64,000 nt of DNA from Vibrio zhugei (GCF_003716875.1 NZ_CP033077.1:806001-870000), one strand, 5' to 3'. Shown: positions 9,423 through 19,649, counted from the first letter of the stretch. The notes: generated by a model not told the origin, from the sequence alone. Program-made: numbers and translations.

Positions 9423-10538
9423 TTAGTTCTTTTTGTTTGGACGAAGTTTCACCCAAACCGTATCATTGCCATTGATCGTGACGACTCGGTTGTAGGTTTC
9501 AAATCCTTTTTTCGCGATAGTCACCTGATGGCGACCAATAGGCAATACGATCTCGATCGGTGTACTGCCATAATTGATGCCATTAATGGTCACTGAGTCA
9601 CCGTACTGATCTGAGCGTAATGTTACTGTAGCCCATTGCTTATCTTGCCTTTTTTGAGCCTTACTTGACCCTTTTAAACAATAACGAGAGGATACATTCA
9701 GTAGCTTACACGCCGCTACGGTCTCTGGTTTTGCTTGTATTTGAGCACGAATTTGCGTGAAGTAATCATTGCTTCCCTCAAAACCACTACGCACAATTTG
9801 CGAATCTTCGACCGTAATATTGAGTTCGACACCTTTGAGGTTTTGTTTGGCTAACGATGATTCAGTAAGCTTGTTTAATAATTGATTGCGAAAAGTTTTA
9901 ACAGCTTTCTGTTTGGTTAAATGATGGCCTTGGCTCGCACATTCACCCAATGTCATTGTGGTCGAACAATTGGTTTTATAGCTGGTTTCTATCGCGCTAC
10001 TTTCACGCAATTCTGTTTCCAAACGTTTCACTCGCGCTTCAATACGACTTTCTTGAAGGTTGGAATATTCGGCTTTAACACGCGCTAATTTTTGTTTTTT
10101 ACGAGAGAGTTCCATCTCGCTTTCTGTAATGGTTTGTTGCTTATCGAGTTGAGCGGATTGGTTGTCTTTAACATCACTCCATGCTTTTTGATACGCTTTT
10201 TGGTAGCTGACCAAGTCAGTTTCAGGGGCGTCTAATAATTGGCGATATTGTTTATCCAGCTCTGATTTGGCTCGCTCCTGCTTCGTTTGCAGTTCTTTGC
10301 TTTCGCGTTTTAGCTTTGCCAACTCATTCTTTTTTTGCTGGAGCTGACTCGCCTGCTCGTTATATTCAGTCGTGAGCGTATCGATATCACTCTGTTTGTT
10401 CGTTAGTTTTGCATCAATACTCGCCACTTGATCGACGGAGTCGACGTCGTTAGCTTGTACTGATGTTATTGCCCAAAATGGGCTTAGCGCAAGTAATAGC
10501 GCTGGGATGCGATGTTTGATCATAGGTCCCTGCAACAA
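9423..10538 (-). CDS. periplasmic coiled-coil/PEGA protein, paralogue lacking SUMF1 domain
   Basis: 371 residues. The N-terminus IPALLLALSPFWAITSVQA is a signal peptide closely resembling that of the downstream neighbour. A coiled coil follows (about 30-175), then the same two-cysteine spacer (TNCSTTMTLGEC) and a C-terminal PEGA domain (about 300-365, YGSTPIEIVLPIGRHQVTI). It aligns with the first 60% of the 7442-9265 product and ends where that one enters its SUMF1 domain. This indicates duplication with gain or loss of the catalytic-fold domain. The gap between the two genes is 157 bases, so they may be cotranscribed. The initial MLQGP may be upstream of the true start; M6 (MIKHRIPALL) is also plausible. 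Confidence 0.75.
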   Translation of the reverse strand: MLQGPMIKHRIPALLLALSPFWAITSVQANDVDSVDQVASIDAKLTNKQSDIDTLTTEYNEQASQLQQKKNELAKLKRESKELQTKQERAKSELDKQYRQLLDAPETDLVSYQKAYQKAWSDVKDNQSAQLDKQQTITESEMELSRKKQKLARVKAEYSNLQESRIEARVKRLETELRESSAIETSYKTNCSTTMTLGECASQGHHLTKQKAVKTFRNQLLNKLTESSLAKQNLKGVELNITVEDSQIVRSGFEGSNDYFTQIRAQIQAKPETVAACKLLNVSSRYCLKGSSKAQKRQDKQWATVTLRSDQYGDSVTINGINYGSTPIEIVLPIGRHQVTIAKKGFETYNRVVTINGNDTVWVKLRPNKKN

Positions 10539-10971
10539 TTCTACGTTTTACCACCGAAGGAAAACAGTGGGAAAGACAATCTTATGACAGCATAGTGAAC
10601 ACGCTGACTCTTATAGTAACTATTCGTATTGGTTTCGTTTATAAAAGTGTAGTAACAAACTAGGTAACTGATTTTTATCTTTTATAAATATCCACTCTTC
10701 ATTTTGAGCTGTTAAATAAATTATGCAAGCTTCTTGTTACATATGTCGCCCTATTTTTAGAGTTGAATAGACATTAACCGTAATTAATGTGCACTTGATC
10801 ATTGTTCCGAGTTGAAGATTTTATCTTCGTTTATGAATATAGCAGTTTTTTCAGTAGGCTGTGTGGGTTGCGATTCATTTTTGATGGTTCATGATATTTT
10901 AAACTTGAATCGGACACACGTTGAGGATAACTTGATCAGTCAGTCGCGAAATAACGAAGGAACGTTGTGCT
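10539..10971. other. 433-base intergenic region
   Basis: AT-rich spacer between two divergent genes. No ORF with a ribosome site, hairpin terminator or recognisable operator was found. It must contain the promoters of the PEGA gene pair (leftward) and of the AraC-type gene (rightward). Confidence 0.6.
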
Positions 10972-11781
10972 ATGGATGACCTGTATACCTCTTCATCGTC
11001 AAGTGATCCTATCCCTTTATCCTCAGCATTAAAGCCCGCAGAGTTGGTTAGGTTACCACCTGAAATGGCTTGTCACGAACATGAACATACGCAAGTGGTT
11101 ATCGGTTTAACAGGCTTGATGGAATTTGAGGTCAATGGGGTGGGCAACATCGTTCATCCTGGTCAAGGATGTGTGGTGCGCTGTGGGGCCGATCATGCGT
11201 TTGGCGGAATCAGTCAGCGCTCCGATATTTTAGTGCTTAATATGCGTGTGCCGAGTGATAATGAACCACTACTGATCTCCCAGCTCAATGAACTGGCGAA
11301 ACGCGATATGTATTTTCAGTTGGATGCACAGATCCAGAAATTGATTCGTATCTTAACCAGTGAAATGCAAGCCTATCCTGATGACTGGCAGTTGAGTCGT
11401 GCCTGTAACGATACACTGATCGCCATTTTGCAACGGCACGTCTCTGCCTTCCAGTTAAAGTGGCGAGCGTCTCGCTTCGATATTGATGTCATTGATCGTT
11501 ACATAGAGAAAAATATGGCGTATCCCATTACCGTTGCTCAGCTGGCTGGTGCAGTATTTCTCGGAGAAAGTCAGTTTCACGAGCGGTTTAAACAGGCAAC
11601 CAAAACAACGCCTTATCAGTATTTAGTCAAAAAGCGCATAGATAAAGCCAAACAATTGCTTGAAGAGGGACGGTTAACGATGAGCCAAATCTCAGAAGCG
11701 ACGGGTTTTTCCAGCGCGAGTGTCTTTAGTCATACATTTTCTCGGCAAGTCGGGTGTTCGCCTTCCCAATTCTCCAAATAA
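10972..11781 (+). CDS. AraC-family transcriptional regulator (putative put regulator)
   Basis: 269 residues. The N-terminal half is a cupin-like sensor domain (HEHEHTQVVIGLTGLMEFEVNG, about residues 35-65). The C-terminal 100 residues are the two helix-turn-helix AraC domain (VAQLAGAVFLGESQFHERFKQ and ISEATGFSSASVFSHTFSRQVG). ATG 10972 has AAGGAA nine bases upstream. It lies 186 bases before putA on the same strand. Because this putA lacks the DNA-binding domain with which E. coli PutA represses the locus, this protein is the obvious candidate for controlling putA and putP. That role is inferred from position. Confidence 0.88.
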   Translation: MDDLYTSSSSSDPIPLSSALKPAELVRLPPEMACHEHEHTQVVIGLTGLMEFEVNGVGNIVHPGQGCVVRCGADHAFGGISQRSDILVLNMRVPSDNEPLLISQLNELAKRDMYFQLDAQIQKLIRILTSEMQAYPDDWQLSRACNDTLIAILQRHVSAFQLKWRASRFDIDVIDRYIEKNMAYPITVAQLAGAVFLGESQFHERFKQATKTTPYQYLVKKRIDKAKQLLEEGRLTMSQISEATGFSSASVFSHTFSRQVGCSPSQFSK

Positions 11782-11967
11782 TCGTGTGTATGCCCACGTC
11801 TTAGTTGTTAATAATTCCTCCTTTGTGGTGTAGCAAATCTGTTAATAAGCCAAGTTTTTGACAAAAAAACCGGAGGTTTTCACAAGTATTCTTTTCAGAC
11901 TCAAAATACACTGCCAAGCTAGTAGACGGAATTTCCGGAAATCAACAGCGGGCATGGAGAACAACGC

Positions 11968-14900
11968 ATGTTTAACGCAATGGATGTATTACAACCTGAA
12001 TGGGTTGATCAACCTCTCGACCAGCTTTGGGCAGAGATTTCACCTTTGTACATGGTGGATGAATCACAATGGCTACAACAACTTTTACCCCTCGCAACAC
12101 CGACTGAGCAAGAAAAGTCCCAGATCAGTACCAATACGGCCGAGTTAATTACTGCGATCCGTAACGACAAACGGTCCGTGCAGATGATCGATGCTCTTCT
12201 TCTCGAATACAGCTTGGACACTCAAGAAGGTATCTTACTGATGTGTCTTGCTGAAGCCTTGATGCGCATTCCTGATACCGACACCGCTGATGCTTTTATT
12301 CGAGATCGCTTAAGTGTCGCCGATTGGAAATCACACCTGAATCGTTCGGATTCTGTGTTTGTGAATGCGTCCACTTGGGGGTTGATGTTGACCGGTAAAG
12401 TCGTCGGGTTAAAAAACCCGGACGAAACCAGCCCGAAACAAGCATTAAACCGTTTGGTGAACAAATTATCAGAGCCCGTCATTCGTAAAGCCATGCAGCA
12501 AGCCATGAAAATCATGGGGCACCAATTTGTGTTAGGACGTTCAATGAGCGAAGCACAAAAAAATGGCAAACCGATGCGCGAGCAAGGTTTCACCTATTCC
12601 TTTGATATGTTGGGGGAAGCCGCGTTAACGTCCGAAGACTCAAATGCCTACTATCAAGATTATCTCATGGCTATCGAGGCGGTGGGCAGTAATCAATCTG
12701 ATAGTAAAACTAGCCCACCAGCGTCGGTCTCCATTAAGTTATCCGCCATTCATCCTCGCTATGAAGTGGCGAATACGGATCGCGTGATGAATGAATTGTA
12801 TCAACGCATGTTGTCGTTGCTTAAGCATGCCATCCATCATGATGTTGCGATTACGATTGACGCTGAAGAAGCGGATCGTCTAGAGCTTTCTTTACTATTA
12901 TTTGAAAAACTCTATCGCCATGAAAGTGTCCGCGGTTGGGGGAAATTTGGGTTAGTGATCCAAGCGTACTCTAAACGTGCGTTACCCGTGTTGGTTTGGT
13001 TAACGGCATTGGCAAAATCTCTCGGTGATGTCATCCCTATGCGGTTAGTAAAAGGCGCATACTGGGATAGCGAGATCAAATGGTCACAGCAGAGCGGTTA
13101 TGATAATTACCCCGTCTTTACCCGTAAAGAAGCTACGGATGTGTCTTATTTGGCATGCGCACGCTTCTTATTGAGTGATCATGTCAAAGGTCATTTGTAT
13201 CCTCAGTTCGCTGGGCACAACGCGCAAACCGTCAGTTCTATTGCCGTCATGGCCACTCATAAAGAGTTTGAATTTCAGCGCTTACACGGTATGGGTGAAG
13301 CATTGTTTAATCAAGTGCTTAAAAAATATGGACAAGATGTGCGTATTTACGCTCCAGTCGGCAGTCATAAAGATTTGTTGCCGTATCTCGTGCGTCGTTT
13401 ACTGGAAAATGGGGCTAATAGCTCCTTTGTCCATCGCTTGATTGATGCTCGCTGCCCAATCGAAGAACTGAACCAGCATCCTGTGGATGCCTTACTGGCA
13501 CAGCCAACATTGCACAATGATCGCATTGCGTTACCGGCACAGATCTATCCGCAGCGTCGTAATTCACGTGGGATCAATATTGATATTGAAAGTGAAGCAA
13601 CACCTTTTGACGCTTTGGTTAACTCATGGTTAAGCCATGTATGGTCTGGAGCCTCGATCATCAATGGCTATAAACAAGACGAAAGCATGATCAAGGGTGA
13701 TCATACGTCTGACGCCGTTACCGCACCCTTCGATCGGCGCGTGACCGTTGGGCATATTTCCTATGCCACCCTTGATCATGTGTCCGAGGCTATTGCAGGA
13801 GCGCAAGCGGCATTGCCTGATTGGCAAGCATTGGGCTACCAAGCTCGCGCTGAAAAATTAGAGGCTTTGGCTGATAGCTTAGAAGACAACTTAGCTGAGT
13901 TAGTGGCGCTTTGTCATATGGAAGCGGGAAAAACCATTCACGATAGCATTGATGAAGTACGAGAAGCGGTCGATTTTTGTCGCTTCTACGCCAAGCAATC
14001 CGATGTTTTCTCGGCAAAAACGTTTACCGATTTTACTGGAGAAACGTTCAATTATCAGAGAAGCGGCTTAGGGGTTATTGCGTGTATTAGTCCTTGGAAC
14101 TTCCCGTTAGCTATTTTCTTGGGACAAATTACAGCGGCTTTGGTCAGCGGGAATACTGTTGTTGCGAAGCCAGCGGAACAAACCTCGTTAATTGCATGTC
14201 GTGCTGTTGAGTTGATGAAAGAGTCAGGTTTTCCTGATGGTGTTATTCAATTACTCACCGGAATTGGTGCGGATATTGGTCAAGCGCTGACCTCTGATGC
14301 GCGAATCGCGGGAGTGGCCTTTACGGGGTCCACCAACACGGCGCAAAAGATCAATCAAGCGTTAGCGAACCGTGAGGTAACACCTGTGCCTATGATCGCC
14401 GAAACTGGCGGACAGAACGCCATGATCGTGGATAGTACCGCACTGCCTGAGCAGGTGGTGAGAGATGCATTGCGTTCTGCATTTGCTTCTGCTGGACAAC
14501 GTTGTTCGGCACTTCGTGTGTTATTTGTTCAAGAGGACATTGCAGAGCGTATCATTAGTTTAATTAAAGGTGCGATGCATGAGTTGCGACTCGGCCTGCC
14601 TTATGAACACTCTACAGATGTTGGCCCAGTTATTGATGCGAATGCTCGCGATAAATTGAACGCCCATATTGCGCATATGAAAGCCACACAAACACTGGTT
14701 ACCGAGTTAACGATTCCAGACGAATGTCAAAATGGGGACTTTGTTTCACCGTGTGCATTTGAAATCGACTCAATTAACGTGTTACAAGAAGAGCATTTCG
14801 GACCGATACTGCATATTGTTCGTTATAAGGCGAGTGAGTTGCCACAGGTGCTCAATAGTATTAACCAGACAGGTTACGGGTTGACATTGGGAGTACATAG

Positions 14901-15087
14901 TCGAAATGAAACGACCTATCGATGGATCGAAGCGCATGCACGAGTGGGGAACTGTTACATTAACCGTGACCAAGTCGGAGCTGTCGTAGGGGTGCAACCC
15001 TTTGGTGGGCAAGGTTTATCAGGAACCGGTCCTAAAGCGGGTGGGCCACATTATTTATATCGCTTTACTCAAGCACAGTACGATTAA
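11968..15087 (+). CDS. putA: bifunctional proline dehydrogenase / P5C dehydrogenase PutA
   Basis: Oxidises proline to glutamate in two steps: an FAD proline dehydrogenase feeding quinone, then an NAD P5C (glutamate semialdehyde) dehydrogenase. The 1039 residues hold the PRODH barrel (about 130-500; SIKLSAIHPRYE, RLVKGAYWDSEI) and the ALDH domain (about 570-1035) with Glu ~812 in AETGGQNAMI and the catalytic Cys ~846 in SAGQRCSALR. Unlike E. coli PutA there is no N-terminal ribbon-helix-helix and no C-terminal extension; the latter appears as the next gene. ATG 11968 is preceded by GGAGAA. It is a soluble protein that probably associates with the inner membrane. Confidence 0.96.
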   Translation: MFNAMDVLQPEWVDQPLDQLWAEISPLYMVDESQWLQQLLPLATPTEQEKSQISTNTAELITAIRNDKRSVQMIDALLLEYSLDTQEGILLMCLAEALMRIPDTDTADAFIRDRLSVADWKSHLNRSDSVFVNASTWGLMLTGKVVGLKNPDETSPKQALNRLVNKLSEPVIRKAMQQAMKIMGHQFVLGRSMSEAQKNGKPMREQGFTYSFDMLGEAALTSEDSNAYYQDYLMAIEAVGSNQSDSKTSPPASVSIKLSAIHPRYEVANTDRVMNELYQRMLSLLKHAIHHDVAITIDAEEADRLELSLLLFEKLYRHESVRGWGKFGLVIQAYSKRALPVLVWLTALAKSLGDVIPMRLVKGAYWDSEIKWSQQSGYDNYPVFTRKEATDVSYLACARFLLSDHVKGHLYPQFAGHNAQTVSSIAVMATHKEFEFQRLHGMGEALFNQVLKKYGQDVRIYAPVGSHKDLLPYLVRRLLENGANSSFVHRLIDARCPIEELNQHPVDALLAQPTLHNDRIALPAQIYPQRRNSRGINIDIESEATPFDALVNSWLSHVWSGASIINGYKQDESMIKGDHTSDAVTAPFDRRVTVGHISYATLDHVSEAIAGAQAALPDWQALGYQARAEKLEALADSLEDNLAELVALCHMEAGKTIHDSIDEVREAVDFCRFYAKQSDVFSAKTFTDFTGETFNYQRSGLGVIACISPWNFPLAIFLGQITAALVSGNTVVAKPAEQTSLIACRAVELMKESGFPDGVIQLLTGIGADIGQALTSDARIAGVAFTGSTNTAQKINQALANREVTPVPMIAETGGQNAMIVDSTALPEQVVRDALRSAFASAGQRCSALRVLFVQEDIAERIISLIKGAMHELRLGLPYEHSTDVGPVIDANARDKLNAHIAHMKATQTLVTELTIPDECQNGDFVSPCAFEIDSINVLQEEHFGPILHIVRYKASELPQVLNSINQTGYGLTLGVHSRNETTYRWIEAHARVGNCYINRDQVGAVVGVQPFGGQGLSGTGPKAGGPHYLYRFTQAQYD

Positions 15088-15101
15088 GAGAGGGAACTTC
15101 G

Positions 15102-15803
15102 ATGGTAGTACATCCTAATACGCGATTTGCAGATGCTGAGTCTGCTTGGGACAACTGGCAGCAAACTCGTTTCGACTATAAAAAGGACGCGTTATTATCT
15201 TGGCAGCAAAAACTCTATCCACAACGGATCGAGTTAGCGCAAGTGATGCAGTATCAGTTAACGCACTGTGAAAGCAAAGTGGCTGACATTCATCATTTGG
15301 TTGGGCCGACCGGAGAAACGAACGAATTGTATACAACCGGTCGCGGGGTCACGCTCTTGATCCAACAAAGTGTTGGGGTCAATGCGCAAAAAGCAACAAT
15401 AGCGCAGTGCACGGCTGCGTTAAGTGCCGGAAATTGTGTCATTATTTGCAGTGATGACATTGAGTTTCTTAATCAATTAAACGAGACTTACGAACAATCG
15501 ATGTTACCGTCTCATCTGTTGATCACGTTACCACTGGATAGCTATGACTCGGTATTAGAGTCTGACGTGCGTAATGTTGGATTGATTGGTGATACGGATA
15601 TGGAAATGACATTGAATCGCGCGCTTGCAATGCGCTCTGGTGTGCTTGTGAGTTTAGTGAGTGAAACGGACTTGGTTGCCTTACCTTGGGCACGAGATCC
15701 GAACTTAGTGTTACGTTTTATCACTGAACGCACGCGTACCATCAATATCACCGCAGTGGGTGGCAACGCCAGTTTACTAGAGCTTGGTAGTAGCGCTCAC
15801 TAA
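15102..15803 (+). CDS. stand-alone PutA C-terminal domain protein
   Basis: 233 residues. From its middle to its end it resembles the C-terminal ALDH-fold domain of long PutA proteins such as that of E. coli. Landmarks are GPTGETN (about 68-74), a Rossmann-like centre (TAALSAGNCVIIC), and the terminal ITERTRTINITAVGGNAS. In long PutAs this domain closes the channel that passes the intermediate between active sites. It lacks any catalytic Cys/Glu pair, so it should not be a dehydrogenase by itself, although such genes are often labelled P5C dehydrogenase. It begins 14 bases after putA and is followed by putP. A complementing subunit of PutA is the natural inference. Confidence 0.75.
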   Translation: MVVHPNTRFADAESAWDNWQQTRFDYKKDALLSWQQKLYPQRIELAQVMQYQLTHCESKVADIHHLVGPTGETNELYTTGRGVTLLIQQSVGVNAQKATIAQCTAALSAGNCVIICSDDIEFLNQLNETYEQSMLPSHLLITLPLDSYDSVLESDVRNVGLIGDTDMEMTLNRALAMRSGVLVSLVSETDLVALPWARDPNLVLRFITERTRTINITAVGGNASLLELGSSAH

Positions 15804-15877
15804 ATTAACTACTCCGCTCGTCTCCTCGTAAGTTGGATAAGACAGGGAAAAGCGTGAGTTACATAGAGGATTTGTAT

Positions 15878-17377
15878 ATGGATACAAGTAGCATAGCGAT
15901 CACAGGCACTTTCGTTGTCTATTTGGTTCTGATGTTAGCGATAGGATTATACGCTTATCAACGAACCAAAAACTCAACCGATTATTTTTTAGGTGGACGC
16001 TCGCTAGGCCCTTGGCCATCCGCGTTATCGGCAGGAGCCTCAGATATGAGTGGTTGGCTCTTGCTGGGCTTACCTGGTTATGCTTATGCTTCCGGATTTG
16101 AAGCAACATGGCTTGCTGGGGGCCTATTAGTCGGAACGTGGTTGAACTGGTTGATTGCTGCAAAACGGTTACGGACATACAGCATCACTACCGATGCTCT
16201 GACGTTGCCACAGTTCTTTGCACGACGCTTTAACGATAAGTCATCATTGATCCAGAGCGTGTCGGCCTTTTTCATTTTGCTATTTTTCTTATTCTATACC
16301 AGTGCAGGCTTAGTCGCTGGAGGTAAGTTATTTGAAACGGTCTTTGGGTTGGATTATCGCTACGCCGTCGTCATTGGTACCTTGTGTGTGGTGTCTTATA
16401 CCTTATTTGGTGGCTTCTTAGCCGTTGCATGGACAGATTTGGTACAAGGCTTGCTCATGTCTGCGGCGTTGGTTGCCGTTCCATTGGTGGCGTTAGATGG
16501 AGAAGGGGGCTTTAGCTCTTTCCAATCGCAAATGAACGATATTAATCCACAGCTGTTGACGTTTTGGAATTCTATTGATGGTAAACCGTTAGGTGCCATT
16601 GCGATTATCTCGCTGGTCGCTTGGGGATTGGGCTACTTTGGTCAGCCACATATCCTAGCGCGTTTCAAAGCGACGCGTTCAAATAAGGACATCAAAACTG
16701 CTCGCCGTATTGCTGTGATTTGGACTGCCATTTCAATGTGTGGTGCGTTGCTGGCCGGGATGGTTGGTTTGCTTTATGTGCAAAATAATCCGGGTATTGC
16801 CTTACAAGATGGTGAAAAAGTGTTCATGTTGCTTGTGAATGCAATGTTCCATCCTATTGCTGCCGGTATTTTGTTGGCGGCAATCTTAGCCGCGATAATG
16901 AGTACCGCTGACTCTCAGTTATTGGTGTCATCATCTGCGTTTTCAGAAGACCTTTATAAAGAAATATTCAATAAGCAAGCCACTTCAAAACAAGTTGTGA
17001 TGATGGGACGTATTGGCGTGATTGTCATTTCGCTGATTGCCTTGAGTTTAGCCATGGATCCGGAGAGCTCAGTACTCGGTCTTGTGTCTTACGCTTGGGG
17101 TGGATTTGGCGCCGCCTTTGGCCCTGCCTTATTGTTGAGTTTATATTGGTCTCGTATGACGCGATACGGCGCGCTTGCTGGTATCGTCGTTGGCGGTGTC
17201 ACGGTCGTATGGTGGAAACAAATGACTGGAGGCATCTTTGATTTGTATGAGATTGTTCCGGGATTCATTTTATCGACGCTTGTGATTGTGGTCGTCAGTA
17301 AACTGGGCAATGGCCCTGATGAGTCTGTGGTTCAACAACATAAAACGTACTTAAATCAATTGGAAACACTCGATTAA
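15878..17377 (+). CDS. putP: sodium/proline symporter PutP
   Basis: Inner-membrane Na+/proline symporter of the solute:sodium symporter family that brings in the substrate for PutA. 499 residues with about 13 hydrophobic segments. SSS landmarks include the YQRTKNSTDYFLGGRSLGPW loop after the first segment, SAGASDMSGWLLLGLPG, and AAILAAIMSTADSQLLVSSS. The reading frame is open from a TTG at 15833, but ATG 15878 has AGAGGA seven bases upstream and gives the normal family N-terminus, so it is chosen. It is the third structural gene of the put cluster and is followed by a strong terminator. Confidence 0.95.
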   Translation: MDTSSIAITGTFVVYLVLMLAIGLYAYQRTKNSTDYFLGGRSLGPWPSALSAGASDMSGWLLLGLPGYAYASGFEATWLAGGLLVGTWLNWLIAAKRLRTYSITTDALTLPQFFARRFNDKSSLIQSVSAFFILLFFLFYTSAGLVAGGKLFETVFGLDYRYAVVIGTLCVVSYTLFGGFLAVAWTDLVQGLLMSAALVAVPLVALDGEGGFSSFQSQMNDINPQLLTFWNSIDGKPLGAIAIISLVAWGLGYFGQPHILARFKATRSNKDIKTARRIAVIWTAISMCGALLAGMVGLLYVQNNPGIALQDGEKVFMLLVNAMFHPIAAGILLAAILAAIMSTADSQLLVSSSAFSEDLYKEIFNKQATSKQVVMMGRIGVIVISLIALSLAMDPESSVLGLVSYAWGGFGAAFGPALLLSLYWSRMTRYGALAGIVVGGVTVVWWKQMTGGIFDLYEIVPGFILSTLVIVVVSKLGNGPDESVVQQHKTYLNQLETLD

Positions 17378-17395
17378 GTAAAGTGAATTTTCCTG

Positions 17396-17427
17396 AAAAG
17401 GCCTCGTACATTACGAGGCCTTTTTTT
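17396..17427 (+). terminator. intrinsic terminator of the put cluster
   Basis: AAAAGGCCTCGTA, loop, TACGAGGCCTTTTTTT: a GC-rich stem followed by seven T, 19 bases after the putP stop. Confidence 0.92.
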
Positions 17428-17538
17428 ACTCTTCTCATTAGGGCGATGAAACGTTACGCCATTTCGGTCTCTGTTTAATCCATCATTGAGCGATTTTTGC
17501 GAGATATTGTGGCGAGAGTGTTAGAAAATGAGGATTAC

Positions 17539-17558
17539 AATGTGATATTTGTCACATT
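17539..17558. promoter_or_regulatory. CRP-type operator
   Basis: AATGTGATATTTGTCACATT contains the ideal CRP half-sites TGTGA-N6-TCACA with matching flanks. It lies 145 bases upstream of the chemoreceptor start at 17704 and is the only gene control site visible in this gap. Confidence 0.7.
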
Positions 17559-17703
17559 ATTGTTTAACGCGTTATATGTTCTGCACTTCTAGCCGCTATA
17601 TATACTGTGCGTAGTTATCTATTCTCATCATCAATTATGAGTGAAAACGACTAAGTATAAGTATAAATATAAAACAATAATGAATCCCCCAAGGAGCATA
17701 AAG

Positions 17704-19593
17704 ATGCAACTTACCTTGAAGAGAAAAATGGTTTTCTCTGTTGTCATCGCGATAACGTTAACAACAGGAGCCTTATTAGCCGCGGGTTATCAGTCTTTTA
17801 AGAACGAGACATGGCAATATATTGAGAGCGAAAGTTTGAATACGCTGACTGCCCATGCCAAAGGAATTGGTGATTGGATAGAGACCAAGCAAGCGTCCAT
17901 TCATGGCCTCGCCCGAGAAATTACTGCCAATCCACAAGCTGATGTCGTTCCTTTTTTACGTCAAGCCTATACATCAGGTTCGTTTGGCCTAACGTATTAT
18001 GGCCAAGAAAATGGCGACATGCACCGACAAGATCCATCGCTGAATAAAGCCGGATACGATCCACGGGTTCGTGGCTGGTACAAATTAGCGAAAGCTGAGG
18101 GCAAAGCGGTGACGACGAAGCCTTATGTCAGCGTCACCATGCAAGCGTTGGTTGTGACGTTAGCGGAACCTGTGATGGAAAATGGTCAACTTGTGGGGGT
18201 GGCGGCATCGAATTTGGCGCTTGATAAAATTATTAGGGATGTATTGTCGATAAAAGCCCCCGGTAACGGTTACGCTATTTTGGTGAGTGATAATGGCACG
18301 ATTGTGGCTCATCCTAAAAAGGATATGATTCTTAAGAATATCACCGATATTTCTCCTCAGTTAACAATGACTAAACTGTCTCAAGCTGTAAGAGGCCAAG
18401 AGCAACTGGCTGCAAATATTGATGGTCGCTCTTCTGTCTTGATGGCGAGTGATATTGCGAATACGGATTGGAATCTCGTCATGGTGATGGACAAATCGGT
18501 ATTAGAGCAACCTTTGCACAAAATGTTGATCACGCAACTATTGATCGGTCTGGGTATTTTGGTTGTCATGGGAATTATCACGTCGTTGTTTGTCTCCATG
18601 CAGCTGCGCGGATTAATTAACATTACGAATGCCTTGACGGATATTGCTGAAGGTGACGGTGATTTAACTCGACGTCTAGAAGTGACGAGTTCTGATGAGG
18701 TTGGCATTCTTGCGGACAAATTCAATAAGTTCATTGGGCGCTTGCACGGTATGGTCGTCAATGTGAAGAAAGTGAGTACCCACCTTAATGAAGGAGCCAA
18801 TAGTTCTGCAGAAGCCGCTAATCAGCGCAGTCAACGTATTCAGCGTCAGCAGGATGAGATTACCATGGTGGCGACTGCCGTGACAGAAATGGCCTCGGCC
18901 ACGTCCGAGATTGCAGGCAATGCGGACAATACGGCGAGCAATGCCAACCAATCGGTTGAGCTTGGCGCACAAAGCTATCAGCAAATGCAACAAAGTAAGC
19001 AGTCGATTGATCAACTGGCTAAAGAGTTAACCAGCGCTGTCTCGATCATTGGTGAGCTTGAAGAAAACGCGAATGAAATCTCGACAATTTTATCAACCAT
19101 CCGTGGTATTGCTGAACAAACCAACTTGTTAGCATTGAATGCTGCGATTGAAGCGGCGCGCGCTGGCGAACAGGGCCGTGGGTTCGCAGTTGTGGCCGAT
19201 GAGGTGCGAGTGCTTTCACAGCGCACCCATGCGTCTACTGAAGAAATTCAAACCAAAATCGCCGGCCTACAAAATGTGACTAAGAATGCCGTGACGGTCA
19301 TGACTGATAGTCATAACTTGGTTGAAACCAGTGTGGATGATGTCAATCAAACCGCGGAAAGCTTGCAAGCGATTAGCGATGCCATTCGCAATATTAGCGA
19401 TATGGCGACGCAAATTGCCTCTGCCGCTGAAGAGCAATCACTTGTAACGTCGGACATCAATGAGAATACAGAGTCGGTTCGTGAAGTGAGTGAGCAGTTG
19501 GCTGCGGATGCGCTAGACGCCGTTGAGAAAGCCAAAGAGCTGCATGATATGGCAAATCAGCTAGAACAAGAAATTTCTCGCTTTAAGTTGTAA
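17704..19593 (+). CDS. methyl-accepting chemotaxis protein, Cache-type sensor
   Basis: Transmembrane chemoreceptor signalling to CheA/CheW. 629 residues: a TM segment (about 11-30), a periplasmic Cache domain (about 35-275; [24 protein letters not shown] is the Cache signature), a second TM (about 280-303), HAMP (about 304-355), and a long signalling coiled coil with the conserved tip [20 protein letters not shown]. There is no C-terminal CheR-tethering pentapeptide. ATG 17704 has AAGGAG seven bases upstream and is preferred over an in-frame GTG at 17641. The Cache domain with the neighbouring put genes suggests an amino-acid ligand, but this is unproven. A CRP site lies upstream. Confidence 0.92.
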   Translation: MQLTLKRKMVFSVVIAITLTTGALLAAGYQSFKNETWQYIESESLNTLTAHAKGIGDWIETKQASIHGLAREITANPQADVVPFLRQAYTSGSFGLTYYGQENGDMHRQDPSLNKAGYDPRVRGWYKLAKAEGKAVTTKPYVSVTMQALVVTLAEPVMENGQLVGVAASNLALDKIIRDVLSIKAPGNGYAILVSDNGTIVAHPKKDMILKNITDISPQLTMTKLSQAVRGQEQLAANIDGRSSVLMASDIANTDWNLVMVMDKSVLEQPLHKMLITQLLIGLGILVVMGIITSLFVSMQLRGLINITNALTDIAEGDGDLTRRLEVTSSDEVGILADKFNKFIGRLHGMVVNVKKVSTHLNEGANSSAEAANQRSQRIQRQQDEITMVATAVTEMASATSEIAGNADNTASNANQSVELGAQSYQQMQQSKQSIDQLAKELTSAVSIIGELEENANEISTILSTIRGIAEQTNLLALNAAIEAARAGEQGRGFAVVADEVRVLSQRTHASTEEIQTKIAGLQNVTKNAVTVMTDSHNLVETSVDDVNQTAESLQAISDAIRNISDMATQIASAAEEQSLVTSDINENTESVREVSEQLAADALDAVEKAKELHDMANQLEQEISRFKL

Positions 19594-19621
19594 TAAGGCA
19601 CTGCCTGGATTTTGATTGAGC

Positions 19622-19649
19622 AAAAAGAGCACCTTTGGTGCTCTTTTTT
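19622..19649 (+). terminator. intrinsic terminator after chemoreceptor gene
   Basis: AAAAAGAGCACC, a TTT loop, GGTGCTCTTTTTT. A perfect stem with a T run. Confidence 0.92.

Noticed and set aside
11866..11880. Possible terminator after the AraC-type gene (AAAACC-GGA-GGTTTT)
   Set aside because: Six-bp AT-rich stem with a short loop and a weak tail; too little to call.
15102..15803. Independent P5C dehydrogenase
   Set aside because: Too short and lacks the ALDH Cys/Glu motifs; it matches the non-catalytic C-terminal domain of PutA instead.
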